Of a stretch of 51,526 nucleotides of DNA, positions 25,711 through 35,064 are shown one piece after another. Position numbers and translations under genes: made by a program. Positions within the stretch are counted from its first letter, which is position 1; each line of letters begins with the position of its first letter. The DNA comes from Caulobacter sp. CCH9-E1 (GTDB taxonomy: Bacteria > Pseudomonadota > Alphaproteobacteria > Caulobacterales > Caulobacteraceae): contig NZ_LSJA01000052.1 in assembly GCF_001556515.1 (NCBI RefSeq), positions 1-51,526 of the forward strand. Direction: 5' to 3'. The notes under the pieces were generated by a model that was not told the origin of the DNA, did no database searches, and saw only the letters and a program-made list of their open reading frames with translations.

Positions 25711-26189
25711 GCAGCAGCGTGATCGAGTCAAATCGCACCATAGGGGCCCTCGCCGGCGACCTGGGCGCCAAGGAAATCATCCGGATGCTGGACCTCCAGC
25801 CGCATCCGGAGGGCGGCTGGTACCGCCAGACCTTCCAGGACGAGCCGGGCCCGGACGGCCGGGCGAAGTCGACCTGCATCTACTTCCTGCTCGAGGCCGA
25901 CCAAGTCTCAGTCTGGCACCGGGTCGATGCGGTCGAGACCTGGCACTGGTACGCGGGCGCGCCGATCTCGATCAGCCTGTCGCCGCCCGACGGCAAGGGC
26001 GCCACCGCCTATGTGCTGGGGCCGGACCTGCGCGCGGGCTGCCGCCCCCAGGTGGTCGTGCCGACGTCGTGGTGGCAGACCGCCGTCAGCCTGGGCGCCT
26101 GGACCCTGGTCGGCTGCACCGTCGCGCCGGGCTTCCGGTTTGAAGGCTTCGAAATGGCCGCGCCGGACTGGACGCCTTCCCGCGCCTAG
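25707..26189 (+). CDS. cupin domain protein, DUF985 family
   Basis: The 160-residue protein shows the DUF985/cupin_5 signature: MLDLQPHPEGGWYRQTF, ICIYFLLE-type strand (TCIYFLLEADQVSVWHRVD), ETWHWYAGAP and VVPTSWWQTAV. The family includes sugar-epimerase-like cupins of unknown substrate. It is coupled to gloB by an ATGA overlap, which suggests co-regulation, though a shared pathway is not evident. Confidence 0.9.
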   Translation: MSSSVIESNRTIGALAGDLGAKEIIRMLDLQPHPEGGWYRQTFQDEPGPDGRAKSTCIYFLLEADQVSVWHRVDAVETWHWYAGAPISISLSPPDGKGATAYVLGPDLRAGCRPQVVVPTSWWQTAVSLGAWTLVGCTVAPGFRFEGFEMAAPDWTPSRA

Positions 26190-26296
26190 TCCTGGGCGAC
26201 CACCGCGACCTTTCGCCGCAGCACTTCTGCCTAATACTCAAACTGGGCAACTTGGTCGCATGGCTTTGACATTGTAGGCATGCAATCCTTTTCAAT

Positions 26297-26312
26297 TCAG
26301 CCCAAAGGCTGA
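26297..26312. promoter_or_regulatory. short hairpin before the ribosome binding site of the winged-helix gene
   Basis: The sequence TCAGCC-CAAA-GGCTGA forms a perfect 6-base-pair hairpin a few bases upstream of the GGGGGAG ribosome binding site (26318-26324) of the next gene. A flanking pair GCAATC (26282-26287) and GATTGC (26311-26316) adds a second, overlapping symmetry. A TTGACA at 26266-26271 could be a -35 element. It may be an operator for autoregulation or only a leader hairpin. Confidence 0.3.
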
Positions 26313-26335
26313 TTGCAGGGGGAGCTTCTCTACAA

Positions 26336-26776
26336 ATGTCCGAAGAGTTCGCGAACGTTCGCGCCGTCCATCGCTATGCGACCGATTACATGTTGCGGTG
26401 GGTTGAGATCGCGAATGAAGTCCACCACGCGGACATTCTGTATAGCCTTGTCTTCACGACACTTTGGGCTGGGAACACCTCGCACTTGCGCGGCTCGGTC
26501 TATTCCGAACTCGAGGACGTGCCGCCAGATCATGAGCGTCGCCCGCTGACGGTGCGTCAGGTCGCGGATTCGCTCGGCCTCCCCTACGAGACCGTCCGCC
26601 GCCGGTTCGTCGAGATGCTGGACCGCGGCGTCGCCAAGCGCGTCGGGCGAGAAGGCTTCATCGTTCCGCAGGAAGTGTTCGCCAAGCCCGAGTTCATGCA
26701 CAGCCTGCGCCGTTCGCACCAGAGCCTGATGCGCTTTCTGAAAGAGCTGAAGTCGGTCGGCGTGGACGCCAGCTAG
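26336..26776 (+). CDS. winged-helix DNA-binding protein
   Basis: The product has 146 residues. The N-terminal half is helical (VHRYATDYMLRWVEIANEVHHADILYSLVF). The central part is a winged helix-turn-helix: LTVRQVADSLGLPYETVRRRFVEML, then a wing GVAKRVGREGFIVPQEVF. A short basic C-terminal helix follows. It is probably a small transcription regulator; I do not recognise a named family. The ATG at 26336 is preceded by GGGGGAG ten bases upstream. It is monocistronic and followed by a palindromic repeat at 26794-26843. Confidence 0.8.
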   Translation: MSEEFANVRAVHRYATDYMLRWVEIANEVHHADILYSLVFTTLWAGNTSHLRGSVYSELEDVPPDHERRPLTVRQVADSLGLPYETVRRRFVEMLDRGVAKRVGREGFIVPQEVFAKPEFMHSLRRSHQSLMRFLKELKSVGVDAS

Positions 26777-26793
26777 CTCTACTCCAAAAGTTC

Positions 26794-26843
26794 AGAGCAT
26801 TTTTCGATCCGATAACCGTTTCACACTTATCGGAAAATGCTCT
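26794..26843. repeat. palindromic intergenic repeat, possible bidirectional terminator
   Basis: Arms AGAGCATTTT...CCGATAA and TTATCGGAAAATGCTCT pair over 17 bases, with a five-base insertion (TCGAT) in the left arm and the loop CCGTTTCACAC. It lies exactly between two convergent genes, the winged-helix gene and the LacI-family gene. The same sort of palindrome (AGAGCATTTTCCGATAA) is, from memory, common between genes in alphaproteobacteria. It could serve as a terminator or be a mobile palindromic element. Confidence 0.7.
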
Positions 26844-26850
26844 AGCCGCC

Positions 26851-27885
26851 TCAGGCGCTCTCGCGGACCACCAGCTCCACCGGCGAGATCGTCGAGGGAG
26901 AGGCGACCCCCTCCATGCGGCGGAACAGCAGATCGACCATGATCCGCGCGCCCGCCTCCAGGTCCTGACGGATCGTGGTGAGCGGCGGCGCGCTGTGCTG
27001 AGCCAGCAGAATATCGTCGAACCCGACCACCGCCACGTCCCTGGGCACGCTCTTGCCCGCCCGCTGCAGCGTCGTCAGCGCGGCCAGGGCCAGGACGTCG
27101 GAGAATGCGAACACGGCGTCGAATTCGACACCCGAGGCCAGCAGGCTCTCCATGGCGTTTTGAGCGTCGCCGCGGGTGTAGTGCGACCGGATCACCAGGG
27201 CCGGATCGAAGGCGACGCCCGCTTCCTCAAGACCCTTCCGGTACCCCTCGAACCTCTGCGCCGCCTCGGGCGCGTCGATCTCGCCCAGGAAAGCGATCCG
27301 GCGCCGCCCTCGCGCGATCAGATGCGACACGGCCAGGCGCCCGCCTTCATGATTGTCGCTGCCCACCAGGCAATAGCGGTGATCTGGAATGGGCACGCCC
27401 CAGACGACCATCGGACGATAGGTGTCGGCGACGCTATTGAGCGCTTCATGCTGGGTGCTCTGGCCGATGATCAGAAGGCCGTCGGCGCGGTGGGACTGGA
27501 TGATCCTATCCAGCCAGCCCGGCTCGGTGGTGATCACCTTGTTCAAGAGCACCAGGTAGTCGCGGCGCGTGATCTCATCGGCGAGGCGGCCGACCATCTC
27601 CAGAAAGAACGGATCGGAGATCATCTGCCCGGCTTCGTGGGCCAGGGGGATGATGACGCCGATGGTGTCGGTCTTGCGCAGGCGCAGGCTGCGGGCCGAC
27701 TGGTTGACGACATAGCCGTGGGTCTGGGCGATCTCGACGATCTGATCCCGCAGGGTTTTCGGGATCAGCGGATTGCCGGCCAAGGCCCGCGACACCGTCG
27801 AGATCGATACGCCCGCCATGCGTGCGATATCGGCCATCTTCAGGCGGCCACGCTCGGGAGCCAGAACGAGATCGGGGCTATCCAT
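26851..27885 (-). CDS. LacI-family transcriptional regulator
   Basis: The 344-residue protein has an N-terminal LacI HTH (KMADIARMAGVSISTVSRALAG) with the hinge region VNQSARSLRLRKTDTIGVIIP, and a periplasmic-binding-protein-like effector domain (about 70-340) with AVSHLIARGRRRIAFLG and VAVVGFDDI. LacI regulators of this type usually sense a sugar; no sugar gene or transporter is adjacent, so the regulon is elsewhere. The start at 27885 adds 16 residues before the family start; an internal ATG at 27837 is possible. Confidence 0.94.
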   Translation of the reverse strand: MDSPDLVLAPERGRLKMADIARMAGVSISTVSRALAGNPLIPKTLRDQIVEIAQTHGYVVNQSARSLRLRKTDTIGVIIPLAHEAGQMISDPFFLEMVGRLADEITRRDYLVLLNKVITTEPGWLDRIIQSHRADGLLIIGQSTQHEALNSVADTYRPMVVWGVPIPDHRYCLVGSDNHEGGRLAVSHLIARGRRRIAFLGEIDAPEAAQRFEGYRKGLEEAGVAFDPALVIRSHYTRGDAQNAMESLLASGVEFDAVFAFSDVLALAALTTLQRAGKSVPRDVAVVGFDDILLAQHSAPPLTTIRQDLEAGARIMVDLLFRRMEGVASPSTISPVELVVRESA

Positions 27886-28001
27886 GACGACCAGGCAGAC
27901 CTTGCAGACGAGAAACGCCCGCGCGAACGCCGCCGCCGGCCAGGCGGGACGCGCACACGGACATGCATTTCAGAACGCTGGTATCGGCCGAGAGTAAACA
28001 C

Positions 28002-28041
28002 GACCTAAGGCTTTATGGTTACGCCGTCACGATCTTAGGTC
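28002..28041. repeat. 8-base inverted repeat between the DUF4908 and LacI-family genes
   Basis: GACCTAAG (28002-28009) and CTTAGGTC (28034-28041) are perfect complements separated by 24 bases. The right arm abuts the DUF4908 stop codon and the left arm lies about 115 bases upstream of the LacI-family start. It could be a weak terminator or an operator; no T tract follows. Confidence 0.35.
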
Positions 28042-28824
28042 CTAGCGGTCCATCACCTTGATGATGCGCTTGGACGAGGGGCGGCCCGCCAGGCCTTGGC
28101 CGGGGGCGTAGGTGACGATCAGCGAGCCGTCCTTCAGCTGCGCGCCAGGCTTTCGGCCTTCGGTCAGCAGCACGCGCCCGATCTTCGAGAGCAGCGATCT
28201 GTCGCCCTTGCGCGCCGCCTGTTCGAACGCTTCGGCCGTCACGATGGCGGAGTCGGCGATCAGGACGGAGGTCTCGGGCCGGGCGTCTTCCAGCGTGGCG
28301 AACTCGACCTGGCGCTGGGCGGCCCGGCTGGCGCGATTGGCCGCGATCACCAGGCGCTGGAACAGGGCGGCGATCGACAGGACCGCCGGCGGCTGGATCG
28401 AGGTCGCGCGTCCCGACAACGCCACCGCGGCGCCCATGGGCGCGTCGTCGGTAAACAGGATCACGCCGCCCAACTTGGTGACCCGAAGGACCGGCTCGCC
28501 CAAGTCGTTGCGATAGATGACGTCGCCGCGCGAGGCGGGCTGGGGCGACAGCACCCAGACCTCGGTGCTGTTGTCGAACTTGATCAGGGGCTGCCGGGCG
28601 GCCTTGTCGAAGACGAAGGTCCCGCCCGTTTCGGAGACATAGCGCGCGACCGGCGGGGCCGCCACGCGCCGGGCCTCGGCCGCGCCCTTGTGGCCCAGCA
28701 GGGCGTCCCGCAGCGAATGCGGCAACTGCTGAGCGTCGGCCGCCCCCGCCATGAGCATCAGAGCGAGGATCGCCAGGGCCGCTTTCGCCCCGCTCACGCC
28801 CAACTCCGCCTTACAGAATTTCAT
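28042..28824 (-). CDS. exported DUF4908 family protein
   Basis: The protein is about 260 residues long and begins with a hydrophobic signal segment (AALAILALMLMAGAADA, likely cleavage after ADA). The body has beta-strand-rich stretches VARYVSETGGTFVFDKAARQ and TEVWVLSPQPASRGDVIYRND, which I recognise as DUF4908, a family seen mainly in Caulobacterales. A central Ala/Arg-rich helix and a basic C-terminus follow. Function is unknown. The ATG at 28824 is chosen because it places the signal peptide at the N-terminus; the frame is open to 28896. Confidence 0.75.
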   Translation of the reverse strand: MKFCKAELGVSGAKAALAILALMLMAGAADAQQLPHSLRDALLGHKGAAEARRVAAPPVARYVSETGGTFVFDKAARQPLIKFDNSTEVWVLSPQPASRGDVIYRNDLGEPVLRVTKLGGVILFTDDAPMGAAVALSGRATSIQPPAVLSIAALFQRLVIAANRASRAAQRQVEFATLEDARPETSVLIADSAIVTAEAFEQAARKGDRSLLSKIGRVLLTEGRKPGAQLKDGSLIVTYAPGQGLAGRPSSKRIIKVMDR

Positions 28825-28963
28825 GCGATCCGTACTGCCCGCCGACTGGGGCGAATCTTGGACGGCAAAGCGTCGTTCCCCCGAAGACGGGCGCATGAGG
28901 CCAAAACGCCACAGCAGCCGTCAAGCCCGAGTTCGGGGGATGCGGTCCATACGGAGCGGCCGA

Positions 28964-29686
28964 TCAGGCCATGTACTGACCGCCGTTGAGGGTGAGCGTG
29001 GCGCCGGTCACGAAACCGGCCCGCTCGCCGGCCAGGAACGAGACCATGTCCGCGATCTCCTCACCCCGGCCCAGGCGGCCGACGGGGATGCCGGCGATGA
29101 TGCCGGCCAGCACGTTCTCGGGCACCGCAGCCACCATCTCGGTGTCGATATAGCCGGGGCAGATCACGTTGACCGTGACGCCCTTCTTGGCGTTCTCGAG
29201 CGCCAGGGCCTTGGTGAAGCCGATCAGGCCGGCCTTGGCCGCCGAATAGTTGGTCTGGCCCATCTGGCCCTTCTGGCCGTTGATCGAGCTGATGTTGATG
29301 ATCCGGCCCCAGCTGCGGTCGCGCATGCCCTCGATCACCGGGCGGGTCATGTTGAAGGCCGAGTCCATGTTGACCCGGATCACTTCCGACCACTGGTCGT
29401 AGGTCATCTTGTGCAGCATGCCGTCGCGGGTGATGCCGGCGTTGTTGACCAGGATGTCGATCGGCCCAAGCTCGGCCTCGACCTTCTTCACGGCGGCCTG
29501 GCAGTCGTCGAACGAGCCGACATTGCCCTTCACCACCATCACGCCCAGGTCCTTGGCGCAGGCCTCGGCCGCGGCCTCGTTGCCGGAATAGCCGGCCGCC
29601 ACCTTGTGGCCGTCGGCGATCAACCGCTCGCAGATCGCCCGGCCGATACCGCGGGTCCCCCCCGTCACGAACGCAACTCTCGTCAT
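28964..29686 (-). CDS. phaB: acetoacetyl-CoA reductase
   Basis: This 240-residue short-chain dehydrogenase reduces acetoacetyl-CoA to (R)-3-hydroxybutyryl-CoA for polyhydroxybutyrate synthesis. It has the NADP-binding TGGTRGIGRAI, the strand ILVNNAGITRDGM and the catalytic Ser-Tyr-Lys (INISSINGQKG, NYSAAKAGLIGF). VRLGRGEEIADM-like and GGQYMA endings match PhaB. It follows phaA by 88 bases on the same strand, so the two probably form the precursor operon. The PHA synthase gene is not in the window. Confidence 0.94.
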   Translation of the reverse strand: MTRVAFVTGGTRGIGRAICERLIADGHKVAAGYSGNEAAAEACAKDLGVMVVKGNVGSFDDCQAAVKKVEAELGPIDILVNNAGITRDGMLHKMTYDQWSEVIRVNMDSAFNMTRPVIEGMRDRSWGRIINISSINGQKGQMGQTNYSAAKAGLIGFTKALALENAKKGVTVNVICPGYIDTEMVAAVPENVLAGIIAGIPVGRLGRGEEIADMVSFLAGERAGFVTGATLTLNGGQYMA

Positions 29687-29774
29687 TTCTCTCTCCCGAT
29701 TATTGTTCTTGGTTCTTCGTCACCACGCGCCCGGCTCCAACGCCGAGCGCGCGTCCCCGGTGACTTTTAGGCGG

Positions 29775-31167
<1,393 letters not shown>

Positions 31168-31818
31168 ATGTCCGAGAACCCTGAAAAAGGCGAAACGGCC
31201 GCCGGGACCGAAAAAACGGCCGGCCAGCGCGTGATCATCAAGAAATACGCCAACCGTCGCCTCTACAACACAGCGTCTTCCTCTTACGTCACCCTCGAGC
31301 ACCTGGCCGAGATGGTGAAGGAAGGCGTCGACTTCGTGGTCTATGACGCCAAGACGAACGACGACATCACCCGCTCGGTGCTGACCCAGATCATCTTCGA
31401 GGAAGAGAACCGCGGCGGCGGCCAGAACCTGCTGCCCATCCAGTTCCTCCGTCAGCTGATCGGCTTCTACGGCAACTCCATGCAGGCCTTCCTGCCCTCG
31501 TACCTGGAGATGTCGCTGGAGAGCTTCACCAAGCAGCAGGAGCGCCTGCGCGGCCAGCTGGCCAACATGGCGCCGGGCAAGATGCCGGGCATGGGCGTCT
31601 ATGAAGAGCAGATCCGCCAGAACATGGCGCTGTTCGACCGCGCCATGAAGATGTTCTCGCCGTTCGCCTATGTCCGTCCCGAGGACGCGCCCGCCCCGAC
31701 GCCCGAGCCGGCGCCGGCCGCGCAGCCCGCCGCGCCGACCGACGACTCGCTGGCCGACCTCAAGCGTCAGCTGGCGGCGATGCAGGAACAGATCGCCAAG
31801 CTGGCCACCAAGTCTTAA
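31168..31818 (+). CDS. phaR: polyhydroxyalkanoate synthesis regulator PhaR
   Basis: The 216-residue protein begins with the PHB/PHA accumulation regulator DNA-binding domain: VIIKKYANRRLYNTASSSYVT, then LEHLAEMVKEG and DFVVYDAKTNDDITRSVLTQ. A middle domain (QFLRQLIGFYGNSMQAFLP, YLEMSLESF) follows. An Ala/Pro-rich linker leads to a C-terminal coiled helix (LADLKRQLAAMQEQIAKLATK). PhaR represses PHA genes and senses the polymer. It is divergent from phaAB, as expected. The ribosome binding site AGGGAA precedes the ATG. Confidence 0.95.
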   Translation: MSENPEKGETAAGTEKTAGQRVIIKKYANRRLYNTASSSYVTLEHLAEMVKEGVDFVVYDAKTNDDITRSVLTQIIFEEENRGGGQNLLPIQFLRQLIGFYGNSMQAFLPSYLEMSLESFTKQQERLRGQLANMAPGKMPGMGVYEEQIRQNMALFDRAMKMFSPFAYVRPEDAPAPTPEPAPAAQPAAPTDDSLADLKRQLAAMQEQIAKLATKS

Positions 31819-31867
31819 CCACGCCTGGCGAGACCTTCTTAACCGTCCTCTCTCTACCGTCCCTTGC

Positions 31868-32194
31868 ATGAACGGCCCGATCGACCCCATTCGACGCCTT
31901 GGCCTCACGCGACGCGCCCTGCCCGCGCCGCGCGACGCCAGCCGTCATGAGGACGCCGAAGAGACCGTTCTTTCGGCCGAGGACGAGGACGAACAGCCCG
32001 CCGCCCCTCCGCCGCGCCGCGAAGGCTTCGCCGCCTTCGCCGCCCACCTGATGGGCCAAGTCGGTCAGAAGCGCGGCCTGCGCGGTGGGCAGGAAGTGCT
32101 CAACGCGGCCAGATCGACCTATCTCGGCACGGAATATTCCGGTCCCGCCGATCGCCGTCCCAAGGCCGGCCTGATCAAGAAGACCAACATCTAG
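31868..32194 (+). CDS. hypothetical protein downstream of phaR
   Basis: A 108-residue protein with a charged, Pro-rich N-terminal half and a Gly/Arg-rich C-terminal half (GFAAFAAHLMGQVGQKRGLRGG, ending GLIKKTNI). Codon use fits the neighbours, and the second half looks conserved, but I do not recognise the family. There is no clear ribosome binding site before the ATG at 31868, so the start is uncertain. It lies 49 bases after phaR and converges on the next gene with a four-base overlap. No signal peptide is present. Confidence 0.6.
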   Translation: MNGPIDPIRRLGLTRRALPAPRDASRHEDAEETVLSAEDEDEQPAAPPPRREGFAAFAAHLMGQVGQKRGLRGGQEVLNAARSTYLGTEYSGPADRRPKAGLIKKTNI

Positions 32195-32493
32195 CGCTTC
32201 AACGCGGCCAGTTCGGCTTCCAGGGCGGCGACCCGCGCTTCCAGCGCCGCGATCCGCTGCGCGTCGCTGACCGGCGGCGGCCGCACGCCCGCGCGGGACG
32301 CCGCCTCGGCCGCCGGAACGCCTAGAAGCTCCGCGAAAACAGAGACTTCTCGCATCGACAGCTCGCGCTGATCCTTGAACGCCAGGGCCAGCTCGGCCTC
32401 GCTCATGCCCGCCGCGGCGGCCAGGACGGCGCGATCCAAGCCCCGCTCGGCCAGGCGCGCGTCATACCAGGCCTGGTCGAAGAACAGGGCCAT
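32191..32493 (-). CDS. small HTH-like protein with C-terminal coiled coil
   Basis: The 100-residue product has an HTH-like N-terminal half (FFDQAWYDARLAERGLDRAV, AAGMSEAELALAFKDQRELSMREVSVFAELLG), resembling an XRE-type fold. The C-terminal third is a heptad coiled coil (AQRIAALEARVAALEAELAAL). It could dimerise and bind DNA, but basic residues in the putative recognition helix are few. It is convergent with the hypothetical gene after phaR. Confidence 0.7.
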   Translation of the reverse strand: MALFFDQAWYDARLAERGLDRAVLAAAAGMSEAELALAFKDQRELSMREVSVFAELLGVPAAEAASRAGVRPPPVSDAQRIAALEARVAALEAELAALKR

Positions 32494-32555
32494 CAGCGAC
32501 TGCCTTGGCGTGAAACTTGCTTAACCGCTGGGGAATTCAACGTCGCGAGCCCGTC

Positions 32556-32624
32556 ATGCTGTCCCTCGCCATCCGCATCTTCGACGTCACGATCGTGGCC
32601 CTGATCTTCACGGCCCTGACCTAA
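32556..32624 (+). CDS. possible 22-residue membrane peptide
   Basis: A short frame begins at an ATG and encodes MLSLAIRIFDVTIVALIFTA plus two residues before TAA. The peptide is almost entirely hydrophobic, like a single transmembrane helix. There is no good ribosome binding site (GGGGAA is about 20 bases upstream), so translation is doubtful. It lies in the gap between the HTH-like gene and a REP-like repeat. Confidence 0.25.
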   Translation: MLSLAIRIFDVTIVALIFTALT

Positions 32625-32627
32625 TCT

Positions 32628-32760
32628 ATCCCGACCTCCCCAGCGAATGCCGGGGCCCAGATTCATCCTGAGCGGTTTGGAATGACCCGCCAACACGCCA
32701 TGAGAGCCGGTTAGGCTCTTGTCTCGATCTTGACCCCGGCATTCGCCGGGGAGATCGGAT
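32628..32760. repeat. REP-like inverted repeat, copy 1
   Basis: Two arms of about 35 bases, GACCTCCCCAGCGAATGCCG with GGGCCCAGAT following (32628-32662) and ATCTTGACCCCGGCATTCGC with CGGGGAGATCGGAT following (32727-32760), are near-perfect inverted copies around a 64-base centre. Each arm has its own small palindrome (CGGCATTCGCCG). The same element occurs at 49395-49527. It ends six bases before the stop codon of the thiolase gene, so it may also act as its terminator. Confidence 0.85.
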
Positions 32761-32766
32761 ATGGGG

Positions 32767-34050
32767 TTAAGCGCTCTCCAGCAGCATCATCGTGCCTTGG
32801 CCGCCGTCGGCGCAGATGCTGACGATGGCCCGCTCGCCCTTCGGACGCGAGGCCAACTCCTTCACCGCCTGACTGATGATCCGCGCGCCCGTGGCCCCGA
32901 ATGGGTGGCCCAGGGCGAGGCTGCCGCCATTGGGGTTCATCCGCTCACGCGGGAAGGCGCCCATCGGCGCGGTCACCCCGGCCTTTTCGCTCAGGAACTT
33001 GGCGCTCTCCCAGGCGGCGATGTGCGACAGCACCTGGGCGGCGAAGGCCTCGTGAATTTCCCACAGACCGATGTCGGCATAGGTCAGGCCGTTGCGCGCC
33101 AGCATGCGCGGCACGCCGTAGGCCGGCGCCATCAAGAGTCCCTCGTGACGCAGGTCGATCGAGGTGACCTCGTAGTCGATCAGCCGCACCTTGGGCGTCT
33201 CTCCGGGCAGGCGCGCCATGCCCGCCGCCGAGCCCACCCAGACCGCGGCCGCCCCGTCGGTCAGGGGCGAGGAGTTGCCGGCCGTCAGCGTGCCCTTGCC
33301 GCTGGTCCTGTCGAAGGCGGGGCCAAGCTTGGCCAGCTTCTCCAGCGAGGTGTCCTTGCGCGGGATGCTGTCGCGCCGGGCCTCGCCCACGGGGATGACC
33401 AGATCGTCGAAGAAGCCGTTCTCCCAGCCGCGCACGGCGCCCTGATGGCTGGCCAGGGCGATGGCGTCCTGATCGGCGCGGGACAGGTTCCATTCCTTGG
33501 CGGTGATCTCGGTGTGCTCGCCCATGGAGAGGCCGGTGACGCGGTTGACCACCTTGGGGATGAAGAGGCGCACGTCCTTCAGGTTCAGCGCGCCCAGCGC
33601 CGCCAGCCGCTGCTGGCCGGTCTTGGCGTTCTGGAACTTGCGGATCCAGTCGGAGAGGGCGACGGACAAGCCGAGCTGCACCCGGCTCATGCTCTCGACG
33701 CCGCCGACCAGGGCGAGATCGCGGCCGCGTCCGTCGACCATGCCGGCGGCCTCGATCGCGGCGATCATGCTGGTCGAGCACGCCATGACCGTCGAGAAGA
33801 CCGGGATGGTCGGGTCGCCGCCGGCGTCCAGCAGCACCTCGCGCGCCAGGTTGCTCCAGGTCAGGTTCGGGATGACCGTACCCCAGACCGCGAAGTCGGG
33901 CTTGGCCTTGGCCAGCATCGCCTTGACCACCGGGACCGACAGACTGATCGCGTCATGACCGGCCAGGGCGCCGTCGACCTTGGCGAAGGGGCTGCGAACG
34001 CCCGAGGCGAGCCAGACGCCAGCGGCGGAAGAGGAGGAGACGGCGGCCAT
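32767..34050 (-). CDS. acetyl-CoA C-acyltransferase (thiolase, FadI-like)
   Basis: The 427-residue thiolase has the nucleophile Cys91 in STVMACSTSMIAAIEAA, the motif NPNGGSLALGHPFGATGARI with the catalytic His, and the C-terminal CADGGQGTMM in place of the usual CxGGG-type motif; the Cys is kept. It is longer than the PhaA type and resembles the trifunctional-complex beta subunit FadI, so a role in fatty-acid beta-oxidation is likely. No FadJ-like partner is adjacent. It is divergent from hemF. Confidence 0.88.
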   Translation of the reverse strand: MAAVSSSSAAGVWLASGVRSPFAKVDGALAGHDAISLSVPVVKAMLAKAKPDFAVWGTVIPNLTWSNLAREVLLDAGGDPTIPVFSTVMACSTSMIAAIEAAGMVDGRGRDLALVGGVESMSRVQLGLSVALSDWIRKFQNAKTGQQRLAALGALNLKDVRLFIPKVVNRVTGLSMGEHTEITAKEWNLSRADQDAIALASHQGAVRGWENGFFDDLVIPVGEARRDSIPRKDTSLEKLAKLGPAFDRTSGKGTLTAGNSSPLTDGAAAVWVGSAAGMARLPGETPKVRLIDYEVTSIDLRHEGLLMAPAYGVPRMLARNGLTYADIGLWEIHEAFAAQVLSHIAAWESAKFLSEKAGVTAPMGAFPRERMNPNGGSLALGHPFGATGARIISQAVKELASRPKGERAIVSICADGGQGTMMLLESA

Positions 34051-34176
34051 GGCGAAAGCTCCGAAGCGACGGAATGTCCTCGCCTATATGGGATCGCTGC
34101 CCGCCGCTTGTCGAATTTCGTCGTCCCGACGACTTCAACCTTTGCACGCGCGCGCTGGGCGGCTTAATCGGCGATC

Positions 34177-35064
34177 ATGAGCACCGAACAAGACCTCGAC
34201 GCCCAAAGCCTGGACGCCAAGAAGGCCCGCGCCCGGGCATGGTTCGAAAGCCTGCGCGACCAGATCTGCGCCGAGTTCGAGCGCCTGGAGGACGAGGCCC
34301 CGGCGGACCTCTATCCCGGCGCGCCCGGCCGCTTCGAGAAGAAACCTTGGACCCGCGAAGCCGGCGGCGGCGGCGTCATGGGCATGATGCATGGCCGCCT
34401 GTTCGAGAAGGTCGGCGTCCACGTCTCGACCGTGCACGGGACCTTCACGCCCGAGATGGCCAAGAACATGCCGGGCGCCGACCAGGATCCGCGCTTCTTC
34501 GCCACCGGCATCAGCCTGATCGCGCACATGACCAACCCGCGCGTGCCGGCCGTGCACATGAACACCCGCTTCATCGCCACGACCAAGAGCTGGTTCGGCG
34601 GCGGCGGCGACCTGACGCCGCTGCTGGGCTACCAGCGCCAACAGGACTTCCCGGACGCCATCGACTTCCACGCCGCCTACCAGCGCGCCTGCGACAAGTA
34701 CGATCCGGCCTGGCATGCGAAGTACAAGGCCTGGTGCGACGAGTACTTCTTCCTGCCGCACCGGAACGAGCCGCGCGGCGTCGGCGGCATCTTCTACGAC
34801 CACCACGACAGCGGCGACTGGGAGCGCGACTTCGCCTTCACCCAGGACGTCGGCCGCGCCTTCCTCGAGATCTATCCGACGCTGGTGCGTCGCCGGATGG
34901 GAGAGAGCTGGACGCCGGAAGAACGCGAACAGCAGCTGGTCCAGCGCGGCCGCTATGTCGAGTTCAACCTGCTCTATGACCGCGGCACGACGTTCGGCCT
35001 CAAGACCGGCGGCAATGTCGAGTCGATCCTCAGCTCCATGCCGCCGGCGGTGAAATGGCCCTGA
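34177..35064 (+). CDS. hemF: oxygen-dependent coproporphyrinogen III oxidase
   Basis: This 295-residue enzyme converts coproporphyrinogen III to protoporphyrinogen IX in haem synthesis, using O2. Conserved segments include [85 protein letters not shown] and [20 protein letters not shown]. All family blocks are present and length is normal. It converges on the glutamine amidotransferase gene with no gap at all (stop codons adjoin at 35064/35065). Confidence 0.97.
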   Translation: MSTEQDLDAQSLDAKKARARAWFESLRDQICAEFERLEDEAPADLYPGAPGRFEKKPWTREAGGGGVMGMMHGRLFEKVGVHVSTVHGTFTPEMAKNMPGADQDPRFFATGISLIAHMTNPRVPAVHMNTRFIATTKSWFGGGGDLTPLLGYQRQQDFPDAIDFHAAYQRACDKYDPAWHAKYKAWCDEYFFLPHRNEPRGVGGIFYDHHDSGDWERDFAFTQDVGRAFLEIYPTLVRRRMGESWTPEEREQQLVQRGRYVEFNLLYDRGTTFGLKTGGNVESILSSMPPAVKWP

